Positions 7,190 to 15,817 of a DNA stretch of 24,827 nucleotides are shown here, piece by piece. The stretch lies in the NCBI GenBank assembly GCA_946482615.1, contig CAMLSF010000044.1:1-24827 (forward strand), given 5' to 3'. A program made the position numbers and the translations under genes. Below the pieces are notes generated by a model. It saw nothing but the letters and a program-made list of their open reading frames with translations. It was not told the origin of the DNA and ran no database searches. The first letter of the stretch is position 1, and each line of letters starts with the position of its first letter. Source of the stretch: an uncultured Chromatiaceae bacterium (GTDB taxonomy: Bacteria; Pseudomonadota; Gammaproteobacteria; Enterobacterales; Alteromonadaceae).

Positions 7190-8299
7190 ATGCAACTGAA
7201 TACACCAGCAGAAATTATTGAAGATATCCGTCAGGGGAAAATGGTTATTCTGATGGATGACGAAGACCGCGAAAACGAAGGCGATTTAGTGATGGCGGCT
7301 GAATATGTCACACCGGACGCCGTCAACTTTATGGCCACTCATGGCCGTGGTTTAATCTGCTTAACTCTGACGAAAAAACGTTGTGAGCAGTTAAAACTGC
7401 CGCTGATGGTGGATAAAAATTTATCGCCATTTTCCACAGCTTTTACTTTGTCTATTGAAGCCGCTGAAGGCGTGACGACGGGCATTTCTGCTGCTGACCG
7501 AGCCCGTACAGTAAAAGCCGCCGTTGCCCGTGATGCCAAACCGACTGATATCGTGTATCCAGGCCATATTTTCCCGCTGATGGCGCAGGATGGTGGCGTG
7601 TTAGTGCGTGCTGGCCATACCGAAGCAGGCTGCGATTTAGCCCGTTTAGCCGGTTTAGAGCCTGCTGCTGTCATTGTTGAAATTCTGAATGAAGACGGCA
7701 CTATGGCGCGCCGCCCTGATTTAGAAGTTTTTGCGAAAAAACACGGCATTAAAATTGGCACCATAGCTGATTTAATTGAATACCGTAATTTAAATGAAAC
7801 CACTATAGAACAAGTGGCCAGTTGCCAGTTACCTACAGAGTTTGGTGAATTTAAGCTGGTGACTTTCCGCGACACTATCGACAGTCAGATCCATTTTGCT
7901 CTGGTCAAAGGTGATGTTGACGCTGAACAGCCGACTTTAGTCCGGGTGCATTTGCATAATACGTTCAGTGATTTGCTGTTGTCTGACCGTGGTGCCAACC
8001 GCAGTTTTTCGTTGCATTGTGCGATGAAACGTATCGCCGATGAAGGTGGTGTGCTGGTGCTGTTAGGTAAAAATGAAAGCAGTGATGAGCTGGTGCAGAT
8101 GGTGCAAAACTTTGAGGCCGAAGATAAAGGCGAAAAAGCCAAAACTGAACTTTGGAAAGGCACATCCCGTAACGTCGGTGTGGGGTCTCAAATTCTGGCC
8201 AGTCTGGGCGTGAAAAAAATGCGCCTGCTCAGTGCGCCGAAAAAATACCATGCGCTGTCCGGTTTTGGTCTGGAAGTCGTGGACTATGTGTCTGAATAA
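7190..8299 (+). CDS. ribBA: 3,4-dihydroxy-2-butanone-4-phosphate synthase fused to degenerate GTP cyclohydrolase II domain
   Basis: The N-terminal half (about residues 1-200) is a complete DHBP synthase, making the four-carbon unit of the lumazine ring from ribulose-5-phosphate: [10 protein letters not shown] (23-32) and [13 protein letters not shown] (143-155) are intact. The C-terminal half (about 205-369) is homologous to GTP cyclohydrolase II ([26 protein letters not shown]), but the zinc-binding C-x10-C-x-C segment is replaced by [22 protein letters not shown] and the Arg-rich active-site segment by [12 protein letters not shown] infer only DHBP synthase is active and that a separate ribA exists elsewhere. 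ATG at 7190 has GAGG 6 nt upstream. No FMN riboswitch precedes it. Confidence 0.93.
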   Translation: MQLNTPAEIIEDIRQGKMVILMDDEDRENEGDLVMAAEYVTPDAVNFMATHGRGLICLTLTKKRCEQLKLPLMVDKNLSPFSTAFTLSIEAAEGVTTGISAADRARTVKAAVARDAKPTDIVYPGHIFPLMAQDGGVLVRAGHTEAGCDLARLAGLEPAAVIVEILNEDGTMARRPDLEVFAKKHGIKIGTIADLIEYRNLNETTIEQVASCQLPTEFGEFKLVTFRDTIDSQIHFALVKGDVDAEQPTLVRVHLHNTFSDLLLSDRGANRSFSLHCAMKRIADEGGVLVLLGKNESSDELVQMVQNFEAEDKGEKAKTELWKGTSRNVGVGSQILASLGVKKMRLLSAPKKYHALSGFGLEVVDYVSE

Positions 8300-8336
8300 G
8301 ACTCTGTAACAACTGCTGCAGAAACAGTAGCAGGGG

Positions 8337-8373
8337 ACGGGCATAGTTGTGTTATCATGGCGCCCGTTTTTTT
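8337..8373 (+). terminator. Terminator after ribBA, with a -10 element in its loop
   Basis: ACGGGC (8337-8342) pairs with GCCCGT (8362-8367), followed by T to 8373. The 19-nt loop contains the extended -10 TGTTATCAT (8350-8358) for ribH. The large loop makes it a moderate terminator. Confidence 0.65.
8350..8358 (+). promoter_or_regulatory. Candidate extended -10 promoter of ribH-nusB
   Basis: TGT-TATCAT is an extended -10 situated in the loop of the ribBA terminator; transcription would start near 8365. There is no convincing -35. The string TGTTATSATGGC also occurs upstream of nrdR. Confidence 0.45.
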
Positions 8374-8379
8374 GAATTC

Positions 8380-8401
8380 TGGTGTATTACACCATTTTTT
8401 T
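8380..8401 (+). terminator. Second terminator-like hairpin (possible attenuator) in the ribH leader
   Basis: TGGTGT (8380-8385) pairs with ACACCA (8389-8394), loop ATT, followed by T7 (8395-8401). It lies after the predicted ribH transcription start and 27 nt before the ribH ATG, so it is either a tandem ribBA terminator or an attenuator in the ribH-nusB leader. Confidence 0.6.
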
Positions 8402-8428
8402 GCAGCAGATATGCAATAAGGACCTCCA

Positions 8429-8893
8429 ATGCAGGTGATTGAAGCAGGGTTAACCGCTAAAGGTAAAAAATTTGCCATCGTTGTGGCCAGATTCAACAGC
8501 TTTATTGTCGAAAGTTTATTAGACGGTGCTGTAGATACTTTAAAGCGTGTCGGCGATATTGCTGATCAAGACATCACTGTAGTTCGTATCCCCGGCGCTT
8601 TTGAAATGCCTCTGGCTGTACAAAAAGTAGCGGCCAGTGGTAAGTACGATGCGATCATCGCCTTAGGCGCTGTGATCCGTGGTGGTACACCTCATTTTGA
8701 ATATGTGGCTGGCGAATGTACTAAGGGTCTGGCCCAGGTCATGATGCAGCACAGTATTCCTGTTGCTTTTGGTGTGTTAACGGTCGACAGTATTGAACAG
8801 GCCGTAGAACGTGCCGGTACTAAAATGGGCAATAAAGGTGGTGAAGCCGCCATGTCTGCTTTAGAAATGGTAAACGTTCTTTCTCAGTTGTAG
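8429..8893 (+). CDS. ribH: 6,7-dimethyl-8-ribityllumazine synthase
   Basis: RibH condenses the RibD-derived pyrimidine with the RibB product to form lumazine, the substrate of riboflavin synthase; family members assemble as pentamers or icosahedral capsids. The 154 residues carry [46 protein letters not shown] (with the catalytic-type His89) and [13 protein letters not shown] strands. ATG 8429 has AAGGA at 8418-8422 (6-nt gap). Two terminator-like hairpins separate it from ribBA, so ribH-nusB is probably a transcription unit of its own. nusB follows after 9 nt. Confidence 0.98.
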   Translation: MQVIEAGLTAKGKKFAIVVARFNSFIVESLLDGAVDTLKRVGDIADQDITVVRIPGAFEMPLAVQKVAASGKYDAIIALGAVIRGGTPHFEYVAGECTKGLAQVMMQHSIPVAFGVLTVDSIEQAVERAGTKMGNKGGEAAMSALEMVNVLSQL

Positions 8894-8902
8894 GATTTGT
8901 TG

Positions 8903-9316
8903 ATGAAACCTAATGCACGTCGTTTAGCCCGTTCTTTAGCCGTTCAGGGTGTTTATAGCTGGCAAGTCAGCAAAAACCCTGTGGGTGATATTGAACAGCA
9001 GTTACTGCTGGAGCAAAACACCAAACATCTGGACGTGGGCTATTTCCAGGATATTTTACGTGGTGTGGCTGTCAATCATCCGGTGTTGGATGAAGCGATA
9101 AAGCCGTTTTTAGACCGTCCATTTGAAGAAATTGATCTGGTCGAAAAAGCCATATTACGGGTATCAGCGTACGAGCTGAAATACCGGCTGGATGTGCCAT
9201 ACAAGGTGGTGATCAACGAAGCCATCGAGCTGGCGAAAGCCTTTGCTGCCGATGACAGCCACAAGTTTGTTAACGGCATCCTGGATAAAGCCGTCAAACG
9301 CCTGCGAACCGAATAA
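8903..9316 (+). CDS. nusB: Transcription antitermination factor NusB
   Basis: NusB with NusE (S10) binds boxA RNA and supports processive antitermination, chiefly on rRNA operons. The 137-residue all-helical protein has [46 protein letters not shown] and [11 protein letters not shown] use ATG 8903: the frame is open to TTG codons at 8897 and 8900, but ATG gives the family start and has AGGA at 8892-8895 (within the ribH stop) at a 7-nt gap. It lies 9 nt after ribH, a widely conserved pairing. The hairpin at 9326-9348 follows its stop. Confidence 0.97.
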   Translation: MKPNARRLARSLAVQGVYSWQVSKNPVGDIEQQLLLEQNTKHLDVGYFQDILRGVAVNHPVLDEAIKPFLDRPFEEIDLVEKAILRVSAYELKYRLDVPYKVVINEAIELAKAFAADDSHKFVNGILDKAVKRLRTE

Positions 9317-9325
9317 AAAATGGAG

Positions 9326-9348
9326 AGCCGGCGTAAGTCGGCTTTTTT
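9326..9348 (+). terminator. nusB terminator-like hairpin lying between the thiL Shine-Dalgarno and its ATG
   Basis: AGCCGGC (9326-9332) pairs with GTCGGCT (9337-9343) (7 bp, one G-T), loop GTAA, followed by T6 ending at 9348, the base before the thiL ATG. It looks like a Rho-independent terminator for nusB. GGAG at 9322-9325 abuts its 5' side, so the folded hairpin would place that Shine-Dalgarno 5 nt from the ATG. Confidence 0.7.
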
Positions 9349-10308
9349 ATGGGTGAATTTGAGTTAATTCAACGTTGTTTTGCTGAAGCGGGCCGTAAGC
9401 GCACGGACGTTGCCATTGGTATTGGCGACGACGGTGCTGTAGTGCAGGTCCGTGATGGCTGTGATCTGGTGATCACCACTGACAGCATGGTCGAAGGTAT
9501 CCATTTTTTCCCGGATGTCGATCCTCGCTCGCTTGGGCATAAATTGGTGGCCGTCAATGTCAGCGATTTGGCCGCTATGGGGGCTGAACCTTGCTGGTTG
9601 TCACTGGCTTTAACTTTACCCAAAGTGGACGAAGCCTGGTTAACGGCTTTTGCTGAAGGTTTAAGCGAAACGGCGGATTACTACAATTGCCAGCTGATAG
9701 GCGGTGATACCACCCGCGGTCCTTTAAGTTTAACTATGATTGCCAAAGGCTTAGTGCCCAAAGGTAAAGCTATTACCCGCTCTGGAGCACAAAACGGCGA
9801 TTATCTGTATGTGACCGGTACTTTGGGCGATGCGGCTTTAGGTTTGCAGCTGGTACAAAACAAGGTTGAAGTCAGCAAAAAACACCGGGCTCATATACTG
9901 CAACGTTTCCATTATCCAACAGCCCGTGTGGCTTTAGGTCAGGCACTGCGTAATATCGCAAGTTCGGCCATGGATGTGTCAGACGGTCTGGCCGGTGATT
10001 TATTACACATTCTGCGCCGCTCAAAAGTGGGCGCCGTGGTGGATGTGAACAAGTTACCCATGTCTCAGGCTTTAAAAGACAGCTGCAGTGCCGAACAAGG
10101 CTTAAAGTATGCCTTGTCTGGTGGTGAAGATTACGAGTTGCTGTTTACCGTGCCTGAGAATCGCCGTGGCTCCTTAGAAGTCTTGTTGTCTCCTTATGGG
10201 GTGCCAGTCACTTGTATCGGTCGTATCACAGGTGCTGTAGGCAAGCTGGAGTTTAAGCAGGGCGAACAGCCTTTTGCCTACCAGCATCAGGGGTTTGAGC
10301 ATTTTTAA
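9349..10308 (+). CDS. thiL: Thiamin-monophosphate kinase
   Basis: ThiL phosphorylates thiamin monophosphate to thiamin pyrophosphate, the cofactor of Dxs encoded nearby. The 319-residue protein starts MGEFELIQ, the family N-terminus, and has the ATP/Mg motifs GIGDDGAV (Asp27, Asp28), TTDSMVEGIHF (Asp45), VNVSDLAAMGAEP, QLIGGDTTRGP, MDVSDGLAGDL and LSGGEDYELLFTV. The ATG at 9349 directly follows the T run of a hairpin; the only Shine-Dalgarno (GGAG 9322-9325) lies across that hairpin. The stop TAA shares its last base with the pgpA ATG. Confidence 0.97.
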   Translation: MGEFELIQRCFAEAGRKRTDVAIGIGDDGAVVQVRDGCDLVITTDSMVEGIHFFPDVDPRSLGHKLVAVNVSDLAAMGAEPCWLSLALTLPKVDEAWLTAFAEGLSETADYYNCQLIGGDTTRGPLSLTMIAKGLVPKGKAITRSGAQNGDYLYVTGTLGDAALGLQLVQNKVEVSKKHRAHILQRFHYPTARVALGQALRNIASSAMDVSDGLAGDLLHILRRSKVGAVVDVNKLPMSQALKDSCSAEQGLKYALSGGEDYELLFTVPENRRGSLEVLLSPYGVPVTCIGRITGAVGKLEFKQGEQPFAYQHQGFEHF

Positions 10309-10802
10309 TGGCAGCCTCTGAACAAACCAAACCCGCATTTGACCTGAGAAAATGGACCCATTTCCTCGCTTTGGGTTTTGGTTCAGGACTGGCGCCCAAA
10401 GCCCCGGGCACTTTTGGCACTTTAACTGCCTTGCCTTTGATTTATCTGCAATCCTTACTGACTCCGCAGTTTGCACTGATCTGGGTGCTGTTTGCTTTTG
10501 TGTTGGGTTGTTATGTCTGTGGTCAAACCGCTAAAGATATAGGCGAACACGATCACGGCGCCATTGTTTGGGATGAAGTGGCGGGTTATAGCCTGGCCAT
10601 GTGGTGTATTCCATTTGAATGGCAGTACTTGCTGGCTGGTTTTTTACTTTTCCGCTTTTTCGATATCGTCAAACCCTGGCCTATCCGTTTGCTGGACAAA
10701 AAAGTCCACGGCGGTTTTGGCATTATGATTGACGATATGCTGGCTGGTTTCTTTAGCTGGCTTATTTTGTTCGCGCTGGTGCAGTGGCAAGCTTTTAGTT
10801 AA
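10308..10802 (+). CDS. pgpA: Phosphatidylglycerophosphatase A
   Basis: This inner-membrane phosphatase converts phosphatidylglycerophosphate to phosphatidylglycerol. The 164 residues contain the family signatures GFGSGLAPKAPGTFGT (23-38), VWDEVAGY (87-94), RFFDIVKPWPI..LD (116-130) and GGFGIMIDDMLAG (135-147), with hydrophobic segments near 40-70, 105-118 and 143-160. The ATG overlaps the thiL stop by one base, so translation is coupled; thiL-pgpA adjacency is conserved in gammaproteobacteria. The 23-nt gap to the next gene holds no recognisable terminator. Confidence 0.96.
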   Translation: MAASEQTKPAFDLRKWTHFLALGFGSGLAPKAPGTFGTLTALPLIYLQSLLTPQFALIWVLFAFVLGCYVCGQTAKDIGEHDHGAIVWDEVAGYSLAMWCIPFEWQYLLAGFLLFRFFDIVKPWPIRLLDKKVHGGFGIMIDDMLAGFFSWLILFALVQWQAFS

Positions 10803-10825
10803 TATAAATTTTTCCCTGCAACCTG

Positions 10826-13800
10826 GTGATTTTTGTGCGTTTTGCGCCTTTGGTTTTTTTAGCCTTTTTCTCCTTCTGTCTGTCGGCGCAAAGCCAGAGC
10901 AGTTCAGTTTATGATTTTGATATCAAACACTGGAACAGTGCCGATGGCCTGTCGTCTAACTCAGTCCGGGCCATCAGTCAGGATCAGCAAGGTTATTTGT
11001 GGATAGGCACTTTGTATGGCTTAAATCGTTTTGATGGCCATCACTTCACCCAGTTCAGCACCAAAACCAGTCGTCAGCTTGCCAGTAATTCCATTAATAA
11101 ACTGCTGTTGGATCAGCAGGGTTATATGTGGGTTGGCACTAAGGCGGGTTTATCTGGTTTTAACCCCCAGACCTTAAAATTTGACCGATACCCTATTTTG
11201 GCCGAAGTGACTTCGATAGTGCAGGTGGCTCCGGATGAGTTGTGGGTGGCCGCCGAAAATCTGTTTAAGGTTAAACAAGGCAAAGTCAGCCGTATTCATA
11301 GTGTGAAAGAAGCTGTAGTGCAGATGGAGATGGCGGGAGATGCGGTCTGGGTCAGCACTGCCCGATCGTTGTATAAACTGCAAACTGCAGGTGAAATTCA
11401 ACAGATCCCTTTACCTGATGAGTTGCAACAACATCCGCTTTATGATTTAAGCTGGTTTAATGACAAGCTGCATTTTGCCAGTGAGTCAGGTTATTTCCAT
11501 CTGGATAAGCAACAACAGATAGTTCGCTGTGCTATTAACGGCGTGGACAATTCTGCAGTCTATAAATTGTTCAGAGACAGCTCCGGCAGTGACTGGATCT
11601 CTGGTTACAACAAATTGCATCACCGCCAGGCAGGACAAGCCTGGCAACAAATCAGTGCGGAAGAGCTGGGCAGTTCGCCCTGGTTTAGCGATATCTTTGA
11701 AGACAGAGACCATAATATTTGGATGGCCAGTTTCAGCGAAGGGCTGTATCGGGCTTCTCCGGGAAAAATGCGCCGGGTGGTGGGAGAGGGCCAGGAGGAT
11801 GTGGTGGTGCGCAGTGTGCGTTATTCTGCGCGGTTAAACAGCCTTTTAGTGGCCACTCAAACTAATGTTGGGTTATTAAAAGCGGATCAGCACTTTGTGG
11901 AGCTGGTGGACCACCAGGCTCTTGGTCAGAGCACTGTGTTTGATTTCTACGACAGACATAATCAGCTGTGGTTAGGCACAGACAATGGGTTACTGCTATA
12001 CAATTTTGATGATCAAAGTGTCAGCCGTCCTTTTAAAGAATTAGCGTCTGGCGCCATTCGGGTGGTGCAACCTCATGCAGAAGCTGGCCTTTGGTTTGGT
12101 GGTGCCAGTGGTCTGTATCACTATGATGGTAAAACTCTGGTTGCCGCCCCTTTTAATGCAGATCTGGAGTCAGGTTTTGTGACTGTGATTGAAATTGTGG
12201 GACAAGACCTGTTGATCGGCACCACCAGCGGTTTGTATTGGTATCAACAGGACAAATTAAACAGAGTAGGGCTGGGCACCCCCTTGTTTGGTGCTTATAT
12301 CACCAGCGTTTTAACTTTGCCGGATCAGCAGATGCTGGTCGCGACTTTAGATGATGGTTTGTTTATCAAAACCGCACAAGGCCACTGGCAACAGTACGAC
12401 AGCAGCAACGGCCTCCCCCTGGATCCGGTGATCAGCCTGTGGTACGACAGAGACACTGATTATTTATGGGCCAGCAGTTTAAAAGGGGTATTCAGATTTA
12501 AACCCTCTGCAGCGAATGATGGTAACCAGCCGTTAAATTTTGAACTGATCTTATCTCCCTATGACAGGCAGTTGGGAACTGCCCCCGGGCGCTGTTGTAA
12601 CGGTGCAGGTCACAGTAAAGTGGCCAAATGGCAGAACCAATTATGGTATCCCAGTTTAAAAGGTTTGGTCGCGGTGCCCTTGCAGTTAAAAATGGCACCG
12701 GACAGAGCATTGCAACCTTTGTTGCAGGACGTGACAGGTCAGAAGTCTTATGCCTTATTGCCAGATCAACGTCAGTTGGTCTTAGAAACCTCAGATCGTA
12801 ATATCAGTATCAGCTACAGTGCACTGGAATTTATTAAAGCCAATGCTATTGAATTCCGCTATCAGCTCAAGGGCTTTGATACTGAATGGCAAAAGGTAGG
12901 GCAACGCCGTGAGGCTATTTATACCAACCTGCCACCAGGCCGTTATCAGTTTGTTGTTCAGGCCCGCTACAGCAGTCAAAGCTGGACAGAGCAGCAACAA
13001 CTCACGCTGGATCTGGTGGTACCGCGATTATTCACTGAAACGGTAGTGTACAAGGGATTATGGGTTTTGTTGGTCGTGCTGGCCTTATATGGCTTAGCCT
13101 GGTTGTGGCGGCGTAATGCTGTGATGCAGCAGCAGGAATTAAGCAAACTGGTACGTTTGCGCACCGCTGAGCTTGAAAGCAGTAATGCGCGTTTGTATGA
13201 ACTCAACGAGCAGCTATCGCAACTCACCCACAAAGACACCTTAACAGGACTTCGGAATCGTCGTTTCCTGTTTGAACAATTACCTAAAGATATAGAGCAG
13301 TACCAGCACAACAGAGATGCCATGCTGCAGCAAGGCAAGTGCATCGCCTTGTTGCAACTGGATATGGATAATTTTAAGTCCATCAACGACTTGTACGGCA
13401 ATAGCGCCGGCGACAGCGTCTTACAGCAAATCAGCGGTTTGTTACTGCGTGAAAGTCGGGGGGCTGATTATGTGGTGCGTTATGCTGGCGAACAGTTTGT
13501 GCTGGTGCTGCGGGATGTCGAATTTGCGTCGGTACGGGATGTGGCATTGCAGCTGAATCAACTGGTGGCTCAGGCTCATTTTCAGATCCCGGACGGCCGT
13601 ACTGTGTCGCTGACCTGTTCTATTGGTTACAGTTGTTTTCCACTGGAGTTATTGGGCGGACAGCTGATTTCATGGGAAATTTCATTGCAACTGTCTGAAA
13701 TAGCCCTTCGCAAGGTAAAACAATCGGGTCGTAATGGCTGTGCCACTTTAGGTTTTGATCCTCAGGTGGATGCTTTTGAATTTGAGGATTCTGGCCATAT

Positions 13801-13870
13801 TGATGTGCAGATTGAAAAGCTGTTAGCAGACGGTCTGGCCTGGTTTGAAGTAAAACACTACTTCGGCTGA
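10826..13870 (+). CDS. Membrane sensor: periplasmic beta-propeller (Reg_prop), Y_Y_Y domain, TM helix and degenerate GGDEF domain
   Basis: This 1014-residue protein probably senses a periplasmic signal and acts in c-di-GMP signalling. In order: signal peptide (about 1-24, FLAFFSFCLSAQSQ); two-component-regulator propeller repeats to about 620 (LWIGTLYGLNRFDG 58-71, MWVGTKAGL, LWLGTDNGLLLYN, LWFGGASGLYHYDG, LLIGTTSGLYWY); Y_Y_Y domain about 660-732; one TM helix about 743-761; a short coiled linker; GGDEF domain about 800-975. The metal-binding DMDNFKSIND (846-855) is present, but the signature is AGEQF (887-891) instead of GG(D/E)EF. RGAD (878-881) matches the RxxD inhibitory site at the canonical five-residue spacing. 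The start is GTG 10826; GTG 10835 (after GGTGA) is an alternative. Ligand unknown. Confidence 0.9.
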   Translation: MIFVRFAPLVFLAFFSFCLSAQSQSSSVYDFDIKHWNSADGLSSNSVRAISQDQQGYLWIGTLYGLNRFDGHHFTQFSTKTSRQLASNSINKLLLDQQGYMWVGTKAGLSGFNPQTLKFDRYPILAEVTSIVQVAPDELWVAAENLFKVKQGKVSRIHSVKEAVVQMEMAGDAVWVSTARSLYKLQTAGEIQQIPLPDELQQHPLYDLSWFNDKLHFASESGYFHLDKQQQIVRCAINGVDNSAVYKLFRDSSGSDWISGYNKLHHRQAGQAWQQISAEELGSSPWFSDIFEDRDHNIWMASFSEGLYRASPGKMRRVVGEGQEDVVVRSVRYSARLNSLLVATQTNVGLLKADQHFVELVDHQALGQSTVFDFYDRHNQLWLGTDNGLLLYNFDDQSVSRPFKELASGAIRVVQPHAEAGLWFGGASGLYHYDGKTLVAAPFNADLESGFVTVIEIVGQDLLIGTTSGLYWYQQDKLNRVGLGTPLFGAYITSVLTLPDQQMLVATLDDGLFIKTAQGHWQQYDSSNGLPLDPVISLWYDRDTDYLWASSLKGVFRFKPSAANDGNQPLNFELILSPYDRQLGTAPGRCCNGAGHSKVAKWQNQLWYPSLKGLVAVPLQLKMAPDRALQPLLQDVTGQKSYALLPDQRQLVLETSDRNISISYSALEFIKANAIEFRYQLKGFDTEWQKVGQRREAIYTNLPPGRYQFVVQARYSSQSWTEQQQLTLDLVVPRLFTETVVYKGLWVLLVVLALYGLAWLWRRNAVMQQQELSKLVRLRTAELESSNARLYELNEQLSQLTHKDTLTGLRNRRFLFEQLPKDIEQYQHNRDAMLQQGKCIALLQLDMDNFKSINDLYGNSAGDSVLQQISGLLLRESRGADYVVRYAGEQFVLVLRDVEFASVRDVALQLNQLVAQAHFQIPDGRTVSLTCSIGYSCFPLELLGGQLISWEISLQLSEIALRKVKQSGRNGCATLGFDPQVDAFEFEDSGHIDVQIEKLLADGLAWFEVKHYFG

Positions 13871-13897
13871 TAGCTTTAGTTTCTGAAGCTCAGGAAG

Positions 13898-13916
13898 GGC
13901 GCGGTTCAACCGCGCC
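13898..13916. terminator. GC-rich hairpin between convergent genes
   Basis: GGCGCGGTT (13898-13906) pairs with AACCGCGCC (13908-13916) almost without a loop, in the 67-nt space between the sensor gene and convergent dxs. It lacks a proper T run on either strand, so it may be an imperfect bidirectional terminator or mRNA-stabilising hairpin. Confidence 0.5.
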
Positions 13917-13937
13917 TCTGCCCTTTGCCGACAGTTA

Positions 13938-15803
13938 TCAAGCGGTGAGGAAGGCTGCTACTTTGGCCTGAATACCGGCAGAGTCTAATCCCAGTTCGGC
14001 GTAGATCTGTTCCTGAGTGCCATGCTTGATAAAAATATCAGGCAAGCCGATATTCAGCAGTTTCACAGGCAACTGTTCTGCAATGCAGTACTCATTGACT
14101 GCTGAACCCGCTCCACCCATCAGGGCATTGTCTTCAACAGTAACAAAGTGGCTGTGGCTGTTGGCCAGTTCTGTCAGCAGTTGCTGATCCAGAGGTTTAA
14201 CAAAACGCATATCCACCAAAGTGGCGTTTAACTGTTCGGCGACTGTATGGCAGGCCTGCAATAAAGGGCCAAAAGCCAGCAAGGCTACTTTTTCGCCCTG
14301 ACGGCGCAGCAGCCCCTTACCAATAGCTAATTCGGCCATCAGAACGTCCGGTGCTGCGCCATTGCCGCTACCCCGGGGATAACGTACAGCCGCAGGACCT
14401 TTATGCTGATAGCCGGTGTACAACATCTGACGGCATTCGTTTTCATCAGAAGGCACCATAATCAGCATATTTGGAATACAGCGCATAAAACTTAAATCGA
14501 AAGACCCCTGGTGAGTCGGACCGTCAGCACCAACAACACCGGCTCTGTCTATTGCAAAAAGCACATCCAGATTCTGAATAGCGACGTCGTGAATAAGCTG
14601 ATCGTAACCCCGCTGCAGGAAGCTGGAATAAATAGCCACTACAGGTTTTAAGCCTTCAATCGCCATACCAGCCGCTAAAGTCACTGCATGCTGTTCCGCA
14701 ATGGCTACATCAAAATAACGGTCAGGGTAACTTTTTGAAAACTGGACTAAGTCTGAGCCTTCGCGCATCGCTGGCGTAATACCCTGCAGCCTGGGATCCA
14801 CGGCCGCCATATCGCATATCCACTGACCAAAGATATTGGAGAAGGTGGCTTTGCCGGCTTTTTTGGCGGGTTGACACTGGGCTGTCGGGTCAAATTTACT
14901 GACGGCATGGTAACCAATAGGGTCTTGTTCAGCTGGTAAATAACCTTTGCCCTTTTTTGTCACCACATGCAGTAACTGCGGACCTTTAAGATTACGCATA
15001 TTACGGATGGTATCTACCAGACCTTTGACATCATGACCGTCAATAGGCCCTATGTAGTTAAAGCCCAGTTCTTCAAAAAAAGTACCAGGGGTGACCATAC
15101 CTTTAAAATGTTCTTCAGCGCGGCTGGCCAGTTGATGCAAAGGCGGCATACCGCTCAGTATTTTTTTACCACCTTCGCGCAGACTGGTGTAAAAGTTACC
15201 GGATAAGATGCGGGCAAAATAACGATTTAACGCGCCGACGTTTTCCGAAATCGACATTTCGTTGTCGTTTAAGATCACCAGCATATCGGGTTTGACTTCA
15301 CCTGCATGGTTCAGAGCTTCAAAAGCCATCCCAGCGGTAATAGCACCATCGCCGATCACAGCCACGACTTTGCGGTTTTTCTGTTCTGCCCGGGCAGCGA
15401 TGGCCATGCCTAAAGCGGCACTGATGGACGTGCTGGAATGACCGACACTTAAGGTATCGTATTCACTTTCTTCCCGCCATGGAAAAGGGTGCAAACCATC
15501 TTTCTGGCGGATGCTGTGCATCTGATCGCGACGACCGGTCAGAATTTTATGAGGGTAAGCCTGATGACCCACATCCCAGATTAATCGGTCAAAGGGGGTG
15601 TTGTAGACATAATGCAAAGCCACAGTCAGCTCAATAGTACCAAGACCTGAAGCGAAATGGCCGCTGCTTTGGCTGACGGTTTTTAATAAAAAAGCCCTTA
15701 GTTCATCACTCAGAGCTGGTAACTCATCCTGTGGTAACTGGCGCAAATCGGCAGGCCAGTTGGCTTTGTGGAGCAGAGGGAAATCCTGACTAGCTAATGT
15801 CAT
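13938..15803 (-). CDS. dxs: 1-deoxy-D-xylulose-5-phosphate synthase
   Basis: Dxs condenses pyruvate and glyceraldehyde-3-phosphate to DXP, the entry step of the MEP isoprenoid pathway and a precursor of thiamin and pyridoxal phosphate. The 621-residue protein (E. coli 620) shows [25 protein letters not shown] with the active-site His49, the TPP-binding [19 protein letters not shown] (from 151) with NDNEMSIS (179-186), and the transketolase regions [17 protein letters not shown] and [21 protein letters not shown]. It is the last gene of the reverse operon xseB-ispA-dxs, 14 nt after ispA. It depends on TPP, the product of ThiL encoded about 4 kb away. Confidence 0.98.
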   Translation of the reverse strand: MTLASQDFPLLHKANWPADLRQLPQDELPALSDELRAFLLKTVSQSSGHFASGLGTIELTVALHYVYNTPFDRLIWDVGHQAYPHKILTGRRDQMHSIRQKDGLHPFPWREESEYDTLSVGHSSTSISAALGMAIAARAEQKNRKVVAVIGDGAITAGMAFEALNHAGEVKPDMLVILNDNEMSISENVGALNRYFARILSGNFYTSLREGGKKILSGMPPLHQLASRAEEHFKGMVTPGTFFEELGFNYIGPIDGHDVKGLVDTIRNMRNLKGPQLLHVVTKKGKGYLPAEQDPIGYHAVSKFDPTAQCQPAKKAGKATFSNIFGQWICDMAAVDPRLQGITPAMREGSDLVQFSKSYPDRYFDVAIAEQHAVTLAAGMAIEGLKPVVAIYSSFLQRGYDQLIHDVAIQNLDVLFAIDRAGVVGADGPTHQGSFDLSFMRCIPNMLIMVPSDENECRQMLYTGYQHKGPAAVRYPRGSGNGAAPDVLMAELAIGKGLLRRQGEKVALLAFGPLLQACHTVAEQLNATLVDMRFVKPLDQQLLTELANSHSHFVTVEDNALMGGAGSAVNEYCIAEQLPVKLLNIGLPDIFIKHGTQEQIYAELGLDSAGIQAKVAAFLTA

Positions 15804-15817
15804 GAGAATGCCTGTAT

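Noticed and set aside
7339..7875. 178-codon reverse ORF opposite ribBA
   Set aside because: Antisense shadow of a conserved gene, with low-complexity Ser/Ala/Arg composition and no start signal.
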